From positions 1 to 49,510 of the forward strand of contig CAJUTH010000028.1 in assembly GCA_910589275.1 (NCBI GenBank): DNA of 49,510 nt. Reading direction: 5' to 3'. Below are positions 1 to 7,880 of this stretch, piece by piece (position 1 is the first letter of the stretch; each line of letters starts with the position of its first letter). Below the pieces are notes generated by a model. That model ran no database searches and had not been told where the DNA came from. It saw nothing but the letters and a program-made list of their open reading frames with translations. This stretch comes from an uncultured Dorea sp. (lineage in GTDB: Bacteria > Bacillota > Clostridia > Lachnospirales > Lachnospiraceae). Position numbers and translations under genes: made by a program.

Positions 1-1217
1 GTGTCTCCGCCGGTATCTCCGCCGCTGCCGGAACCGCCATAATCGTCTCCGCCATCATAATCTCCGCTGCCGCCAGAGCTATCATAATCGCCATAGTAAT
101 CATCATCGTTCGGAGGATAATATGTATCATCCTCATCAGAAACGACTCCTCCCGTTGACCGGTCTGCCGCTTTCGTCGCTATCCCGCCTTCAATCTGGGT
201 AATTTTGGAAGACGCCTGATAGCCGTCGTTTCCAAATAGAAACTTGTGTACGTCCGTCACATTCGAAGTAAGAGTCTGCGGAATAACCACGCTGCCGACT
301 ACATTCAGCATATCCGTTGTATTTTTTTCCGGAAATCCCATGGTGTCGCCCATTTTATATTCTTTAAAGTCTTTGGCGTATCCAATCATCTCAGCCAAAG
401 TAAAGTTTGTCGAAACCTGAGGGAACACGCTGTCAATAATCTTATTAATCGTACTCAAATTCATGGTCTGCGCTTTTTCTGCAATCAGTGAAAGAACCAT
501 TCTTTGTCTGATTGCACGCCTAAAATCACCGCCGTCTGTATAACGGATTCTAGAAAATGAAACCGCCTGTACGCCGTTCAGATGATAGGTTCCATCCACT
601 TCAGGTTCAATTTTTTCATAGGATTTGCCCGTAACCTTGGCGGTCTCTACGCAATAGTTATTCATATGAACTACCTCTGGCGCGGCCATCTCAATATCAA
701 TTCCTCCCAACGCGTCAATGACATCCACCAGGGCATTAAAGTTAACCGTTACATACTTTTCAATATTCATATCCAGGTTCCGGTTAATCAGAGATATCGC
801 ACCCTCCGGCCCGCCAAAAGAATACGCCGAATTCGCTTTATTATAGCTTCCGTCATCCAGCTCAAGAAGCGTATCCCGATAAATGGAAACCAGCTTTACC
901 TCTTTCGTTGCCTTATTCAAACTGGCAATCATCATTGTATCGCTGCGGTTGCCCTTACCCAAATCATTCTCCCTTGAGTCTAATCCAAACAATGCCACGT
1001 TCAGATAACCCGTCTCCGTCTCTTCGTCCGTTTCTGCAATATTCAGCTTATCTGTATCCAGTTCTGTCGTCTCTAACTTCGTCATCTTACTGGCCACTAG
1101 AACCGCTCCTGTAGCCGCAACCGTAGCAAATGTACCGCCCAAAATCACGCCCAGCTTCTTTCCGATGGACCATGTCCCAAAGCCATGCGTTTTCCTTCTG
1201 CGTGATCTCCCTGCCAT
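1..1217 (-). CDS. LCP (LytR-CpsA-Psr) family ligase, partial
   Basis: The ATG lies at 1215-1217 behind an AAAGGATG ribosome site, and about 405 codons are open to the window edge, so the C-terminus is missing. The order is a short basic cytoplasmic start, one membrane helix (about residues 22-43), then an extracellular LCP domain. It carries FGLDSR (about 77-82), RSD (91-93), YRDT (113-116) and a later DGGDFRRAIRQR arginine motif, all typical of the pyrophosphate-binding site of the family. LCP proteins transfer undecaprenyl-linked glycopolymers onto peptidoglycan outside the membrane. After the LCP domain comes a low-complexity tail rich in Asp, Gly, Ser and Tyr that runs off the window. It is a close paralogue of the LCP gene at 2260-3468, separated by one glycosyltransferase. 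A separate promoter lies just upstream, so it can be expressed apart from the operon. Confidence 0.93.
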   Translation of the reverse strand, partial: MAGRSRRRKTHGFGTWSIGKKLGVILGGTFATVAATGAVLVASKMTKLETTELDTDKLNIAETDEETETGYLNVALFGLDSRENDLGKGNRSDTMMIASLNKATKEVKLVSIYRDTLLELDDGSYNKANSAYSFGGPEGAISLINRNLDMNIEKYVTVNFNALVDVIDALGGIDIEMAAPEVVHMNNYCVETAKVTGKSYEKIEPEVDGTYHLNGVQAVSFSRIRYTDGGDFRRAIRQRMVLSLIAEKAQTMNLSTINKIIDSVFPQVSTNFTLAEMIGYAKDFKEYKMGDTMGFPEKNTTDMLNVVGSVVIPQTLTSNVTDVHKFLFGNDGYQASSKITQIEGGIATKAADRSTGGVVSDEDDTYYPPNDDDYYGDYDSSGGSGDYDGGDDYGGSGSGGDTGGD

Positions 1218-1272
1218 CGTAACATCCTTTCTTTTGTAACATTTCGTTAACAAATATAGCAACTCGACTTAC

Positions 1273-1301
1273 ATATTACATTATTTCCTATGAAATTTCA
1301 A
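1273..1301 (-). promoter_or_regulatory. sigma-A type promoter of the first LCP gene
   Basis: Read on the minus strand there is a -35 TTGAAA (1296-1301), a 17-base spacer and a -10 TAATAT (1273-1278). It sits about 55 bases before the LCP start at 1217. This suggests that the LCP gene has its own promoter as well as read-through from the genes above it. Confidence 0.65.
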
Positions 1302-1328
1302 CTTTTTTCCTTTACTTTTTGCTTTTTA

Positions 1329-2258
1329 CTAGTTTCCAGCCCAATATCTGGGGCTCATTGTACACCTTACAATTACTGCATGAGGCAGCATACGATAATG
1401 TTTACCCAAATAATATCCAAAGTATTTCGCTGCGCTTGATACCACCAGTCTGAAAACCATAAACGGATGCCCGTTTTTCACAAAATATGCCGCCGCGCTC
1501 TTAACCATCCGAATCCCTTCCGACTCAGATTTGACTCCTTCAAAAATCTCCGGATGCTGCGCCTGAGATACAGCCAGATCAAAATTGCGCCGAAACTGCT
1601 GACAGTTCGTATAATTATGGGAATGTATTACTTTCGCATCAGCTTCATATGCGATCCTATATCCATTTTGTATACAGACCGCCGCAAAAATCATATCCTC
1701 ATTAAATATCGTCCTTCTCTCAAAACCCCCCATTTTATCATAAATGCTTCTTCTGTACAGCGCGCAGACATTGGAGCAGAAATAGGTTTTGATACCCATT
1801 GTATCCAAATCCTCCCTTGACTTTACCACACTGTTTTCCGGATAATTAAACTGTCTGATATAGCGTTCGAGTAATCTGCATTCCCGCCATGGAAGCTGTC
1901 TTGCGTAAGCAGCCGCCATCCGGCTATCCTCCATACGCTCCACAAGCCGCTTCGTCAGAAATGGGTCAGCCGGCACTGCATCCTGCGTCATACAGAGCAC
2001 ATAGTCTGCATCCGACATATGGATTCCTTTGTCTCTGGTTCCTCCATGGTCAAACTCTTCTGGTTCTATCTCCTCTATGATAATATTATCATACCCTGAT
2101 AAACATTCCGAATGCATCAAATCATTTCCATCTTTTGTATGCATTATAATAATATTTCTTATTTTAAAACGCTGCATCTGTAACCTGCGTACCAATTCAG
2201 CAAACTTCTTATCCGGTTTATACACGGGTATCACTGCGTCAATTACACAATTTTCCAT
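1329..2258 (-). CDS. GT2 glycosyltransferase, rhamnosyltransferase-like
   Basis: A 309-residue family 2 glycosyltransferase without obvious membrane helices. It has the opening strand VIDAVIPVYKPD, an EFDHGGTRDKG motif that is typical of bacterial rhamnosyltransferases using dTDP-L-rhamnose, a TQDAVP metal site replacing the usual DxD, and an acceptor-side FNEDM motif. It probably adds rhamnose to a lipid-linked chain in the cytoplasm. The dTDP-rhamnose genes upstream at 13-17 kb fit this. A GTG at 2273 would also open the frame, but the ATG at 2258 is chosen because GGAG sits at good spacing and the codon follows the upstream LCP stop (TGA) by a single base, implying translational coupling. 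The sugar specificity is inferred from the motif and the neighbours. Confidence 0.88.
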   Translation of the reverse strand: MENCVIDAVIPVYKPDKKFAELVRRLQMQRFKIRNIIIMHTKDGNDLMHSECLSGYDNIIIEEIEPEEFDHGGTRDKGIHMSDADYVLCMTQDAVPADPFLTKRLVERMEDSRMAAAYARQLPWRECRLLERYIRQFNYPENSVVKSREDLDTMGIKTYFCSNVCALYRRSIYDKMGGFERRTIFNEDMIFAAVCIQNGYRIAYEADAKVIHSHNYTNCQQFRRNFDLAVSQAQHPEIFEGVKSESEGIRMVKSAAAYFVKNGHPFMVFRLVVSSAAKYFGYYLGKHYRMLPHAVIVRCTMSPRYWAGN

Positions 2259-2259
2259 C

Positions 2260-3468
2260 TCACTCTTCTCCACTTTCAGACGTTTCCGGATAGATTCCCG
2301 TCAGATAACTTATATCACTGCTAATCTGCGTTAATATCTCCGTCGGCTCATACTCCTTATCTGGGAATAAAAATTCATGAGCCCATCTCACATTCTGTTC
2401 CAGTCCCACCGGAACTACATAAGCGCCGCTATAACCAGGTATCGATTCCGGCAGCGCCGTCTCCTGAGGAAATCCCTGGCTCTCCCCAATCGAATACTTC
2501 ATCAGCCCAGCGCTCAGCTTTATGATTTCGGCTGATGTAAAGCTGGTAGAAATTTCCGGAAATACCGTATCTATAATATTGTTAATCGTACTCAGCTTTG
2601 CTTTTTTTGCCTTTTCAACAATCTTTTCAATTACCAGCCTCTGTCTGGCCGTACGCTGAAAATCTCCGCCGTCCGTATATCGGATTCGGGTGTAAGATAC
2701 TGCCTGAACACCATTCAGATGATACGTTCCCGCCTCCTCCGGTTCAATTCTCTCGTAGGATTTCCCTGTAATCTCAGAAGTTTCCACACAATAATTATTC
2801 ATATGGACTACCTCTGCCGCGGACAAATCCAAATCAATTCCACCAAGCAAATCCACAACATCCGCAAGCGCAAGGAAATTAACACTGACGTAATCTTCAA
2901 TATCCAAATCAAGATTCCGGTTCAGCATATTAATCGCCGCCTCCGGGCCTTCCAGCGCAAAAGCAGAATTGGCCTTATCATAAGTCTCATCGCCTGTTTT
3001 TAAAAATGTGTCTCTGTATACCGACAAGAGTTTAACTTCCTTTGTCTCATTATTTATGCTGGCCACAATAATACAGTCGCTTCTTACTCCCGCGGTCTCC
3101 CCTTTTCTGTTATCCGTGCCAAAGAGAGCCACATTCATATAACCTTCCTGACTCAATCCATTATTCAACAGACCGTTTAGGGATGTAGAATTCAGCAGAT
3201 CCAGCTTAAACATTGCGAAAGCTGCGATTCCCAGCACACATAATAAGAAAAGCTCTACAATCAGTATCAGAATCCTCCTCTTTCTTTTCTTTCTCTGCTT
3301 CTGCCTGCGCAGCTCCTGCTCTCTCCTAGACAGCCTTCTGCCGTCTCTTCTTTCGTCTCTCCCCTGATTCCTTTTTCGGTCTCTTCCATAGTCTCTCCCG
3401 TTATTCCTCTTTCGGTCCCTTCCATAATCCCTTCCGCTGTCTCTTCTTCGGCTGTCTCTGCGCCCCAT
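2260..3468 (-). CDS. LCP family ligase with Arg-rich repeat N-terminus
   Basis: 402 residues. The first 65 are an extremely basic cytoplasmic segment built from a 12-residue repeat (GRDYGRDRKRN plus one), followed by a membrane helix (about 66-87) and an LCP domain with FGTDNR (116-121), RSD (129-131), YRDT (151-154) and the DGGDFQRTARQ arginine motif (266-276). LCP enzymes ligate undecaprenyl-pyrophosphate-linked polymers to peptidoglycan. GGAGAGA precedes the ATG. The stop is one base from the start of the downstream glycosyltransferase, and the phosphoglycosyltransferase lies 17 bases upstream, so these form an operon. It is strongly similar to the LCP gene at 1-1217 through the catalytic domain, but the two differ completely at their ends. 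This suggests duplicated ligases with different partners. Confidence 0.95.
   Translation of the reverse strand: MGRRDSRRRDSGRDYGRDRKRNNGRDYGRDRKRNQGRDERRDGRRLSRREQELRRQKQRKKRKRRILILIVELFLLCVLGIAAFAMFKLDLLNSTSLNGLLNNGLSQEGYMNVALFGTDNRKGETAGVRSDCIIVASINNETKEVKLLSVYRDTFLKTGDETYDKANSAFALEGPEAAINMLNRNLDLDIEDYVSVNFLALADVVDLLGGIDLDLSAAEVVHMNNYCVETSEITGKSYERIEPEEAGTYHLNGVQAVSYTRIRYTDGGDFQRTARQRLVIEKIVEKAKKAKLSTINNIIDTVFPEISTSFTSAEIIKLSAGLMKYSIGESQGFPQETALPESIPGYSGAYVVPVGLEQNVRWAHEFLFPDKEYEPTEILTQISSDISYLTGIYPETSESGEE
3367..3438. repeat. 36-bp tandem repeat, two units
   Basis: Two near-identical 36-base units start at 3367 and 3403. They encode the 12-residue Arg/Asp/Gly/Tyr repeat at the N-terminus of the LCP protein. 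This is an in-frame coding repeat of the kind that can expand or contract by slippage. Confidence 0.8.
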
Positions 3469-3485
3469 AGTCTATCTCTCCTAAA

Positions 3486-4889
3486 TTAATAAGCATTCTT
3501 ATTAATGAATCCTTTAAAAAATGTCATAACCAGGATTTTAAAATCCAACCCCAATGTCCAATTTTCAATATAATATAAATCACATTCTATCCGTTTCATA
3601 ATAGAAGTATCTCCGCGGTATCCATTTACCTGAGCCCATCCGGTAAGTCCCGGTCTGACCTGATGCTTTATCATATATCTGGGAATCTCCTCCCGGAACT
3701 TTTCAACAAACTGCGTCCGTTCCGGTCTCGGCCCCACCAGGCTCATATCTCCTTTAAATACATTAATTAACTGCGGAAGTTCATCAATGCTTGTCCTGCG
3801 GATAAACTTCCCAACTCCTGTCACCCTTGGATCGTCCTTTGTTGTCCAGCCCTTCTTTTCAACTTCTGTATCCTGCACTACCATTGAACGAAACTTGTAC
3901 ATCTCAAAGGGCCTGTTCTGAAGTCCTACTCTCTCCTGCTTAAAAATAAGCGGCCCTGGCGAAGTCAGCTTAATTGCAATCATTGTTCCCAGCATAACGG
4001 GAGAAAACAAAATCAGCGCGACCGCAGCCCCAAAGAGGTCTATCATTCTCTTTACCAGCTTATTTAACGGATCGCTTAAAGGCACCCTGCGGATATTAAT
4101 CACCGGAAGCCCCAGAATATCCTCCGTATAAGGCTTTGTAGGAATTACATTATTATAATCCGGAATAAACTTCGTATGAACTCCGGATTTCTCACACATA
4201 TTCACAATACGCTCCAGCTTATGATATTCCGCCAGACCCAGTGTGATTACAATCTCATCCAGCCTATTCTGCGGCAGTACGATCAGCAGATTTTCAATCC
4301 GGCCTAGAACCTTAATTCCGCGATATTCAGTCCCCCGCGGCGAATTATCCGCTAAAATCCCTCTTACCGTATATCCCCATTGCGGATTCTGAAGAATCCG
4401 GTCGATATACTGTTCTGCCGCCCGGCTGTAGCCAATCAAAAGAATATGCTTCTGATTCAGCCCCTGGCTCCGGATTTTGCGCAGGAACATACGTATCGCA
4501 TTGCGCATCAATACTTCTAAAAATATATTAATGCACAAAAATATAAAAAGCATCCTTCTGGAAAAATCTGTCTGATGCCTTAAATACAGAATTAAGATAA
4601 ACGCCATAAAGCCGATAACATTCGCCTGAAGCACATGCCATGCTTCCAGCCTGCGTCCCTGTACCCGCTTCGGCGTATAAAGCTGAAATAAATAGTATAG
4701 AATCAAATATCCCGGCACAACAAAAATAAGCGCTGACATATACACACTCAGCGACAGATACCATGCATCTACCGGAAAGATACCCGCCTTAAACCGCAGA
4801 TACCATGACATAACATAAGATATAATTATGACCGCTGCATCCAAAAAAACATGGATACGGTTTAATAAATTCTGATTGTTCTTTATCAA
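3486..4889 (-). CDS. Polyprenyl glycosylphosphotransferase (chain-initiating PGT) 1
   Basis: 467 residues with the full WbaP/CpsE-like plan: about four N-terminal membrane helices (12-135), a Rossmann-like middle domain with HILLIGYSRAAEQ (148-160), and a C-terminal sugar-transferase domain (about 276-467). That domain shows KRMIDLFGA, QERVG, YKFRSM, the catalytic SIDELPQL (Asp-Glu 369-370) and MSLVGPRPE. It moves a hexose-1-phosphate from a UDP-sugar to undecaprenyl phosphate, the first membrane step of polymer assembly. The start is a TTG at 4889, because an in-frame TAA lies a few codons upstream and there is no ATG; the ribosome site is weak. Its last codons are 17 bases from the LCP gene. 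A second enzyme of this class lies at 26567-27943. The substrate sugar (glucose or galactose) cannot be read from the sequence. Confidence 0.95.
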   Translation of the reverse strand: MIKNNQNLLNRIHVFLDAAVIIISYVMSWYLRFKAGIFPVDAWYLSLSVYMSALIFVVPGYLILYYLFQLYTPKRVQGRRLEAWHVLQANVIGFMAFILILYLRHQTDFSRRMLFIFLCINIFLEVLMRNAIRMFLRKIRSQGLNQKHILLIGYSRAAEQYIDRILQNPQWGYTVRGILADNSPRGTEYRGIKVLGRIENLLIVLPQNRLDEIVITLGLAEYHKLERIVNMCEKSGVHTKFIPDYNNVIPTKPYTEDILGLPVINIRRVPLSDPLNKLVKRMIDLFGAAVALILFSPVMLGTMIAIKLTSPGPLIFKQERVGLQNRPFEMYKFRSMVVQDTEVEKKGWTTKDDPRVTGVGKFIRRTSIDELPQLINVFKGDMSLVGPRPERTQFVEKFREEIPRYMIKHQVRPGLTGWAQVNGYRGDTSIMKRIECDLYYIENWTLGLDFKILVMTFFKGFINKNAY

Positions 4890-4950
4890 AAAATCACCAT
4901 CTTTTGCTTTTTAAATCTTTACTATCATACTATATTTTTTCCAAAAGGGC

Positions 4951-4991
4951 AAGCCGCAGACTCTTAAGGCGCCCTTAAGAATCTCCGGCTT
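4951..4991 (-). terminator. Long intergenic hairpin before PGT 1
   Basis: AAGCCG and CGGCTT arms extend inward through AGA/TCT to an eight-pair TCTTAAGG/CCTTAAGA core around a GCG loop, with one mismatch and one wobble. On the minus strand it is followed by GCCCTTTTGG, a poor U-tract. It may be a leaky terminator or a processing/stability hairpin that lowers expression of the genes beyond it. Confidence 0.5.
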
Positions 4992-5000
4992 GTTACTGTC

Positions 5001-5954
5001 TTATAAAAATCTGCGAATCATATTTACCCAAAGTTCCATTTGTATCTGTACATAATTCTGAAGATGGTCTTTCCTGTATGTCAGCTTATCACATCTATGG
5101 CACATTACAAATCCGTCCGCCAGACTCTTCAGATATACTCTTCCAAGCCCTTTCTTCCAGAAAAATACCGCCTTTGCCAAAAAACCCGCCGCCAGGGCAG
5201 GCAGGTTCAGCAGAATCTGCGGCCAAGGCATATTTTTATAAATCAAATAAATATTATTTCTCGCCGAATACATCGTCTTAAACTCATTATATCTAGAACC
5301 GCTTGCGGCGCTTCCCACATGGATCACTTCCGCCTTCGGTTCATATAGATTAATATAACCAGATATCCTAGCGCGATACCCCATATCAATATCTTCTAAA
5401 TATGCGAAATAATTCTCATCGAAACCGCCAATCTCTTCAAACACACTCTTTCTATAAATAGCAGCGCCCGCGCATGCCGCAAACGTCCTGCTTCTCCGGT
5501 TATATTTTCCTGCTGAGGAATCCCTGCCTCTGGCGAAAGCCCAGCCCAATGCATTGTAGTAGGTTCCGGCGCTGTCAATCAGATTATGATTGTCATACTG
5601 AACCATTTTCGATTCTACAGAAAATATCTTCGTGCTTCTCTTTATCGTACGAAGCAGATTCTCGACAAATCCTTTTTTTATTTCCGTATCATTGTTCAGC
5701 AATAACACATACTCTGTATGGGATGCCTTAATTCCCTCATTAACCGCCCTGCAGAATCCATAGTTCTTATCCAGAAGCAGATACCGAACCTGCGGATACA
5801 GTTGTTCTGCTTCCCCGATACTCTGATCCTCCGATCCGTTATCTACCACAACCACTTCCATCTCCACAGTCGTCAATCCAAACAGCGCCTTCAAACAGGG
5901 AACCAAATATTTCTGCCCGTTATAATTTGGTATTACTACCGTCACTTCACACAT
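5001..5954 (-). CDS. GT2 glycosyltransferase, WbbL/RfbF-like
   Basis: 317 residues. The family 2 domain starts at VTVVIPNYNGQKYL, with VVVDNGSEDQS, the nucleotide-sugar metal site LLLNNDTE (85-92) and the acceptor-loop motif LEDIDMGYRAR. The NND and EDxD pair is the pattern of dTDP-rhamnosyltransferases such as WbbL, which add rhamnose to lipid-linked GlcNAc. A hydrophobic, amphipathic C-terminal stretch (about 245-270) may dock it on the membrane. The ATG is preceded by GAGGG formed by the last codons of the upstream tandem glycosyltransferase, whose stop is four bases away, so the two are coupled. Rhamnose as donor is an inference from the motifs and the rfb genes in the same direction. Confidence 0.9.
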   Translation of the reverse strand: MCEVTVVIPNYNGQKYLVPCLKALFGLTTVEMEVVVVDNGSEDQSIGEAEQLYPQVRYLLLDKNYGFCRAVNEGIKASHTEYVLLLNNDTEIKKGFVENLLRTIKRSTKIFSVESKMVQYDNHNLIDSAGTYYNALGWAFARGRDSSAGKYNRRSRTFAACAGAAIYRKSVFEEIGGFDENYFAYLEDIDMGYRARISGYINLYEPKAEVIHVGSAASGSRYNEFKTMYSARNNIYLIYKNMPWPQILLNLPALAAGFLAKAVFFWKKGLGRVYLKSLADGFVMCHRCDKLTYRKDHLQNYVQIQMELWVNMIRRFL

Positions 5955-5958
5955 ATAT

Positions 5959-7788
5959 CTACCCTCTCTGGTTATTCCTGAGCGTATAATCCCATTTCGT
6001 CAGGGTAAGATTCGGATTATACATTGGGTCGCCTTCCTTTAAGAGCTTCAGCCAATGGCTTCTCATATACTCAATCTCATCTTGGAATCTGCGCACCTTC
6101 TGCTTCGAATCCTCCGTCCCTCTCGACTTCGACTCATAATGATATAACTCCACATAAGGATTATACACTACCAGATAGCCCTTGTCACGGGCTCTCAGGC
6201 AAAAATCAACGTCATTAAAGGCCACCTTAAGCTTTTTCTCCTCCAGACCGCCCAGCTTTTCATATAAGGAACGTTTCACAATCATACAGGCTGCTGTCAC
6301 GGCACTCAAGTTCTGCTGGATAGACGCCTTATGCAGATAACCGGAATACACCCGCGGCATTCCCACAAATACGGCCCCTGCCACGCCGCCGATGCCTATC
6401 ACGATTCCGGCATGCTGGATCGTATCATCCGGATAGTAGAGCTTCGCCCCGACAATGCCCACATCCTTTCTCTGACAATTTGCAACCAGTTCCTCAAGCC
6501 AGTCTTCGGTAATAACCTCCACATCGTTGTTGAGCAACAGCAGATAATCTCCCTTTGCATGCTTCACGCCAAAATTATTAATCGCAGAATAATTAAACTC
6601 ATCCGGCCAGTAGATTACCTTAATCCTGTCTGATTCAATCCTCTTATAATACGCAAAGGTTTCTTCCTTTGTACTGTTATTTTCTACGATAATAATTTCA
6701 TAATTCCTATAGGTTGATTTCTCAATCGACTTCAAGCATTGTTCCAGCGTATCCGCCTGGTCTTTATTTGGAATTATAATGGATACCAGCGGATTTCCCT
6801 GGATCTCATATTTGACACGGTAAAATCCCAAATCCTTCTTATGACTCACTGTTCCCGATTCGCCGCATCGCCTCAAATGAGCCTCTATCGCACGTTTTCC
6901 AGCATCGAACGCGTACATCTTGCTTGCCGGATTATCCGCCGTAGACGCTTTGTGGACCCGCCAGTGATAAAGGATTCTCGGAACATGCACGATCCCATCC
7001 GCCTGCTCCGTACACCGAAGTATCAGTTCATAATCCTGCGCCCCGTTATATGCCGCGTCAAGGCTTCCCACCCGCTCAATTAAGCGTTTCGCCGCCACAA
7101 AGAAATGAGTAATATAATTATTGGACCGCAGAAGATCCTTATTGAAATCCGGCTTCAAATGAGGCTGAAAATGCTCCGACAAATCCGTCGTTACCTTGTC
7201 CTCATCCGAATACAGCGCCTCCGGCCTGTTATTCTCGTTGATCGCCTTTACCATCTCATACAGTGCATCCGGGGTGAGCAGATCGTCATGGTCTAAGAAG
7301 CCCACATATTCCCCGGAAGCGGTCTTCAAAGCTGCATTAGTATTCTGTGCAATCCCCTCATTTTCAGGCACATCCACAACCTTAATCCGTCTGTCTCCAT
7401 TCTTAGCAATCTTTAAAATTTCTGTCAGGCGCACATTATCCGGGCTGGCATTGGCAATACACAATTCCCAGTTACCGTAGGTCTGCTTTCTTACAGATTG
7501 AATCATTTGTTTGAGGAACTCTTCCGGAGTATTGTACACAGGCACAAGGATACTGATTAACGGCATATAATCAAATATCTTTTTCTGCTGCTTTTGAAGC
7601 TCTTCCATAAGCGGCTTATGGTTCCTATACCACTCCTCATAATCCACGTCGTCTGTCTGAAACCGTTCTGTCAGACGGATCCAAAATTCCTTCGGTCCAA
7701 AATGTTTCAAATAAAGCAAACCTTTTTTTATATTATACGGCGAAAGCTTCTTTATGATTTTCAACCAGTTTATTTTATACGTATCCAT
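5959..7788 (-). CDS. Tandem-domain GT2 glycosyltransferase
   Basis: 609 residues with two complete family 2 domains on one chain. Domain A (about 76-310) has PLISILVPVYN, the metal site FLDHDD (166-169), YSDEDK and the acceptor motif GAQDYELILR. Domain B (about 332-609) has PLVSIIIPNKDQ, LLLNNDVEV (around 418-424) and FNDVDFCLRARDKGY. Two-domain enzymes of this type are found in rhamnan and O-antigen loci, where each half adds one sugar or the two alternate. The N-terminal 75 residues are basic and lack membrane helices. AGGAGAG precedes the ATG. It is followed after four bases by another GT2. Domain A uses DHDD and domain B NND, which suggests that they use different donors. Confidence 0.92.
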   Translation of the reverse strand: MDTYKINWLKIIKKLSPYNIKKGLLYLKHFGPKEFWIRLTERFQTDDVDYEEWYRNHKPLMEELQKQQKKIFDYMPLISILVPVYNTPEEFLKQMIQSVRKQTYGNWELCIANASPDNVRLTEILKIAKNGDRRIKVVDVPENEGIAQNTNAALKTASGEYVGFLDHDDLLTPDALYEMVKAINENNRPEALYSDEDKVTTDLSEHFQPHLKPDFNKDLLRSNNYITHFFVAAKRLIERVGSLDAAYNGAQDYELILRCTEQADGIVHVPRILYHWRVHKASTADNPASKMYAFDAGKRAIEAHLRRCGESGTVSHKKDLGFYRVKYEIQGNPLVSIIIPNKDQADTLEQCLKSIEKSTYRNYEIIIVENNSTKEETFAYYKRIESDRIKVIYWPDEFNYSAINNFGVKHAKGDYLLLLNNDVEVITEDWLEELVANCQRKDVGIVGAKLYYPDDTIQHAGIVIGIGGVAGAVFVGMPRVYSGYLHKASIQQNLSAVTAACMIVKRSLYEKLGGLEEKKLKVAFNDVDFCLRARDKGYLVVYNPYVELYHYESKSRGTEDSKQKVRRFQDEIEYMRSHWLKLLKEGDPMYNPNLTLTKWDYTLRNNQRG

Positions 7789-7825
7789 ATTCTCTCCTGA
7801 TTATATACTCTCCAAATGTGCTTTC

Positions 7826-7862
7826 CGGCAGGCATCCGAACCCTCTCTTCAGGTACCTGCCG
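7826..7862 (-). terminator. Intergenic hairpin after the NlpC/P60 gene
   Basis: CGGCAGG and CCTGCCG form seven pairs, extendable with wobble and one mismatch around an 11-base loop. It lies about 20 bases past the NlpC/P60 gene stop, but no U-run follows on the minus strand. It could be a weak terminator or an mRNA end-stabilising hairpin. Confidence 0.4.
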
Positions 7863-7880
7863 CACACATCGGCGAACCTA

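Noticed and set aside
2259..2273. GTG start 15 bases earlier for the GT2 gene
   Set aside because: The ATG at 2258 has a better-spaced GGAG and sits next to the upstream stop; the earlier start has no ribosome site.
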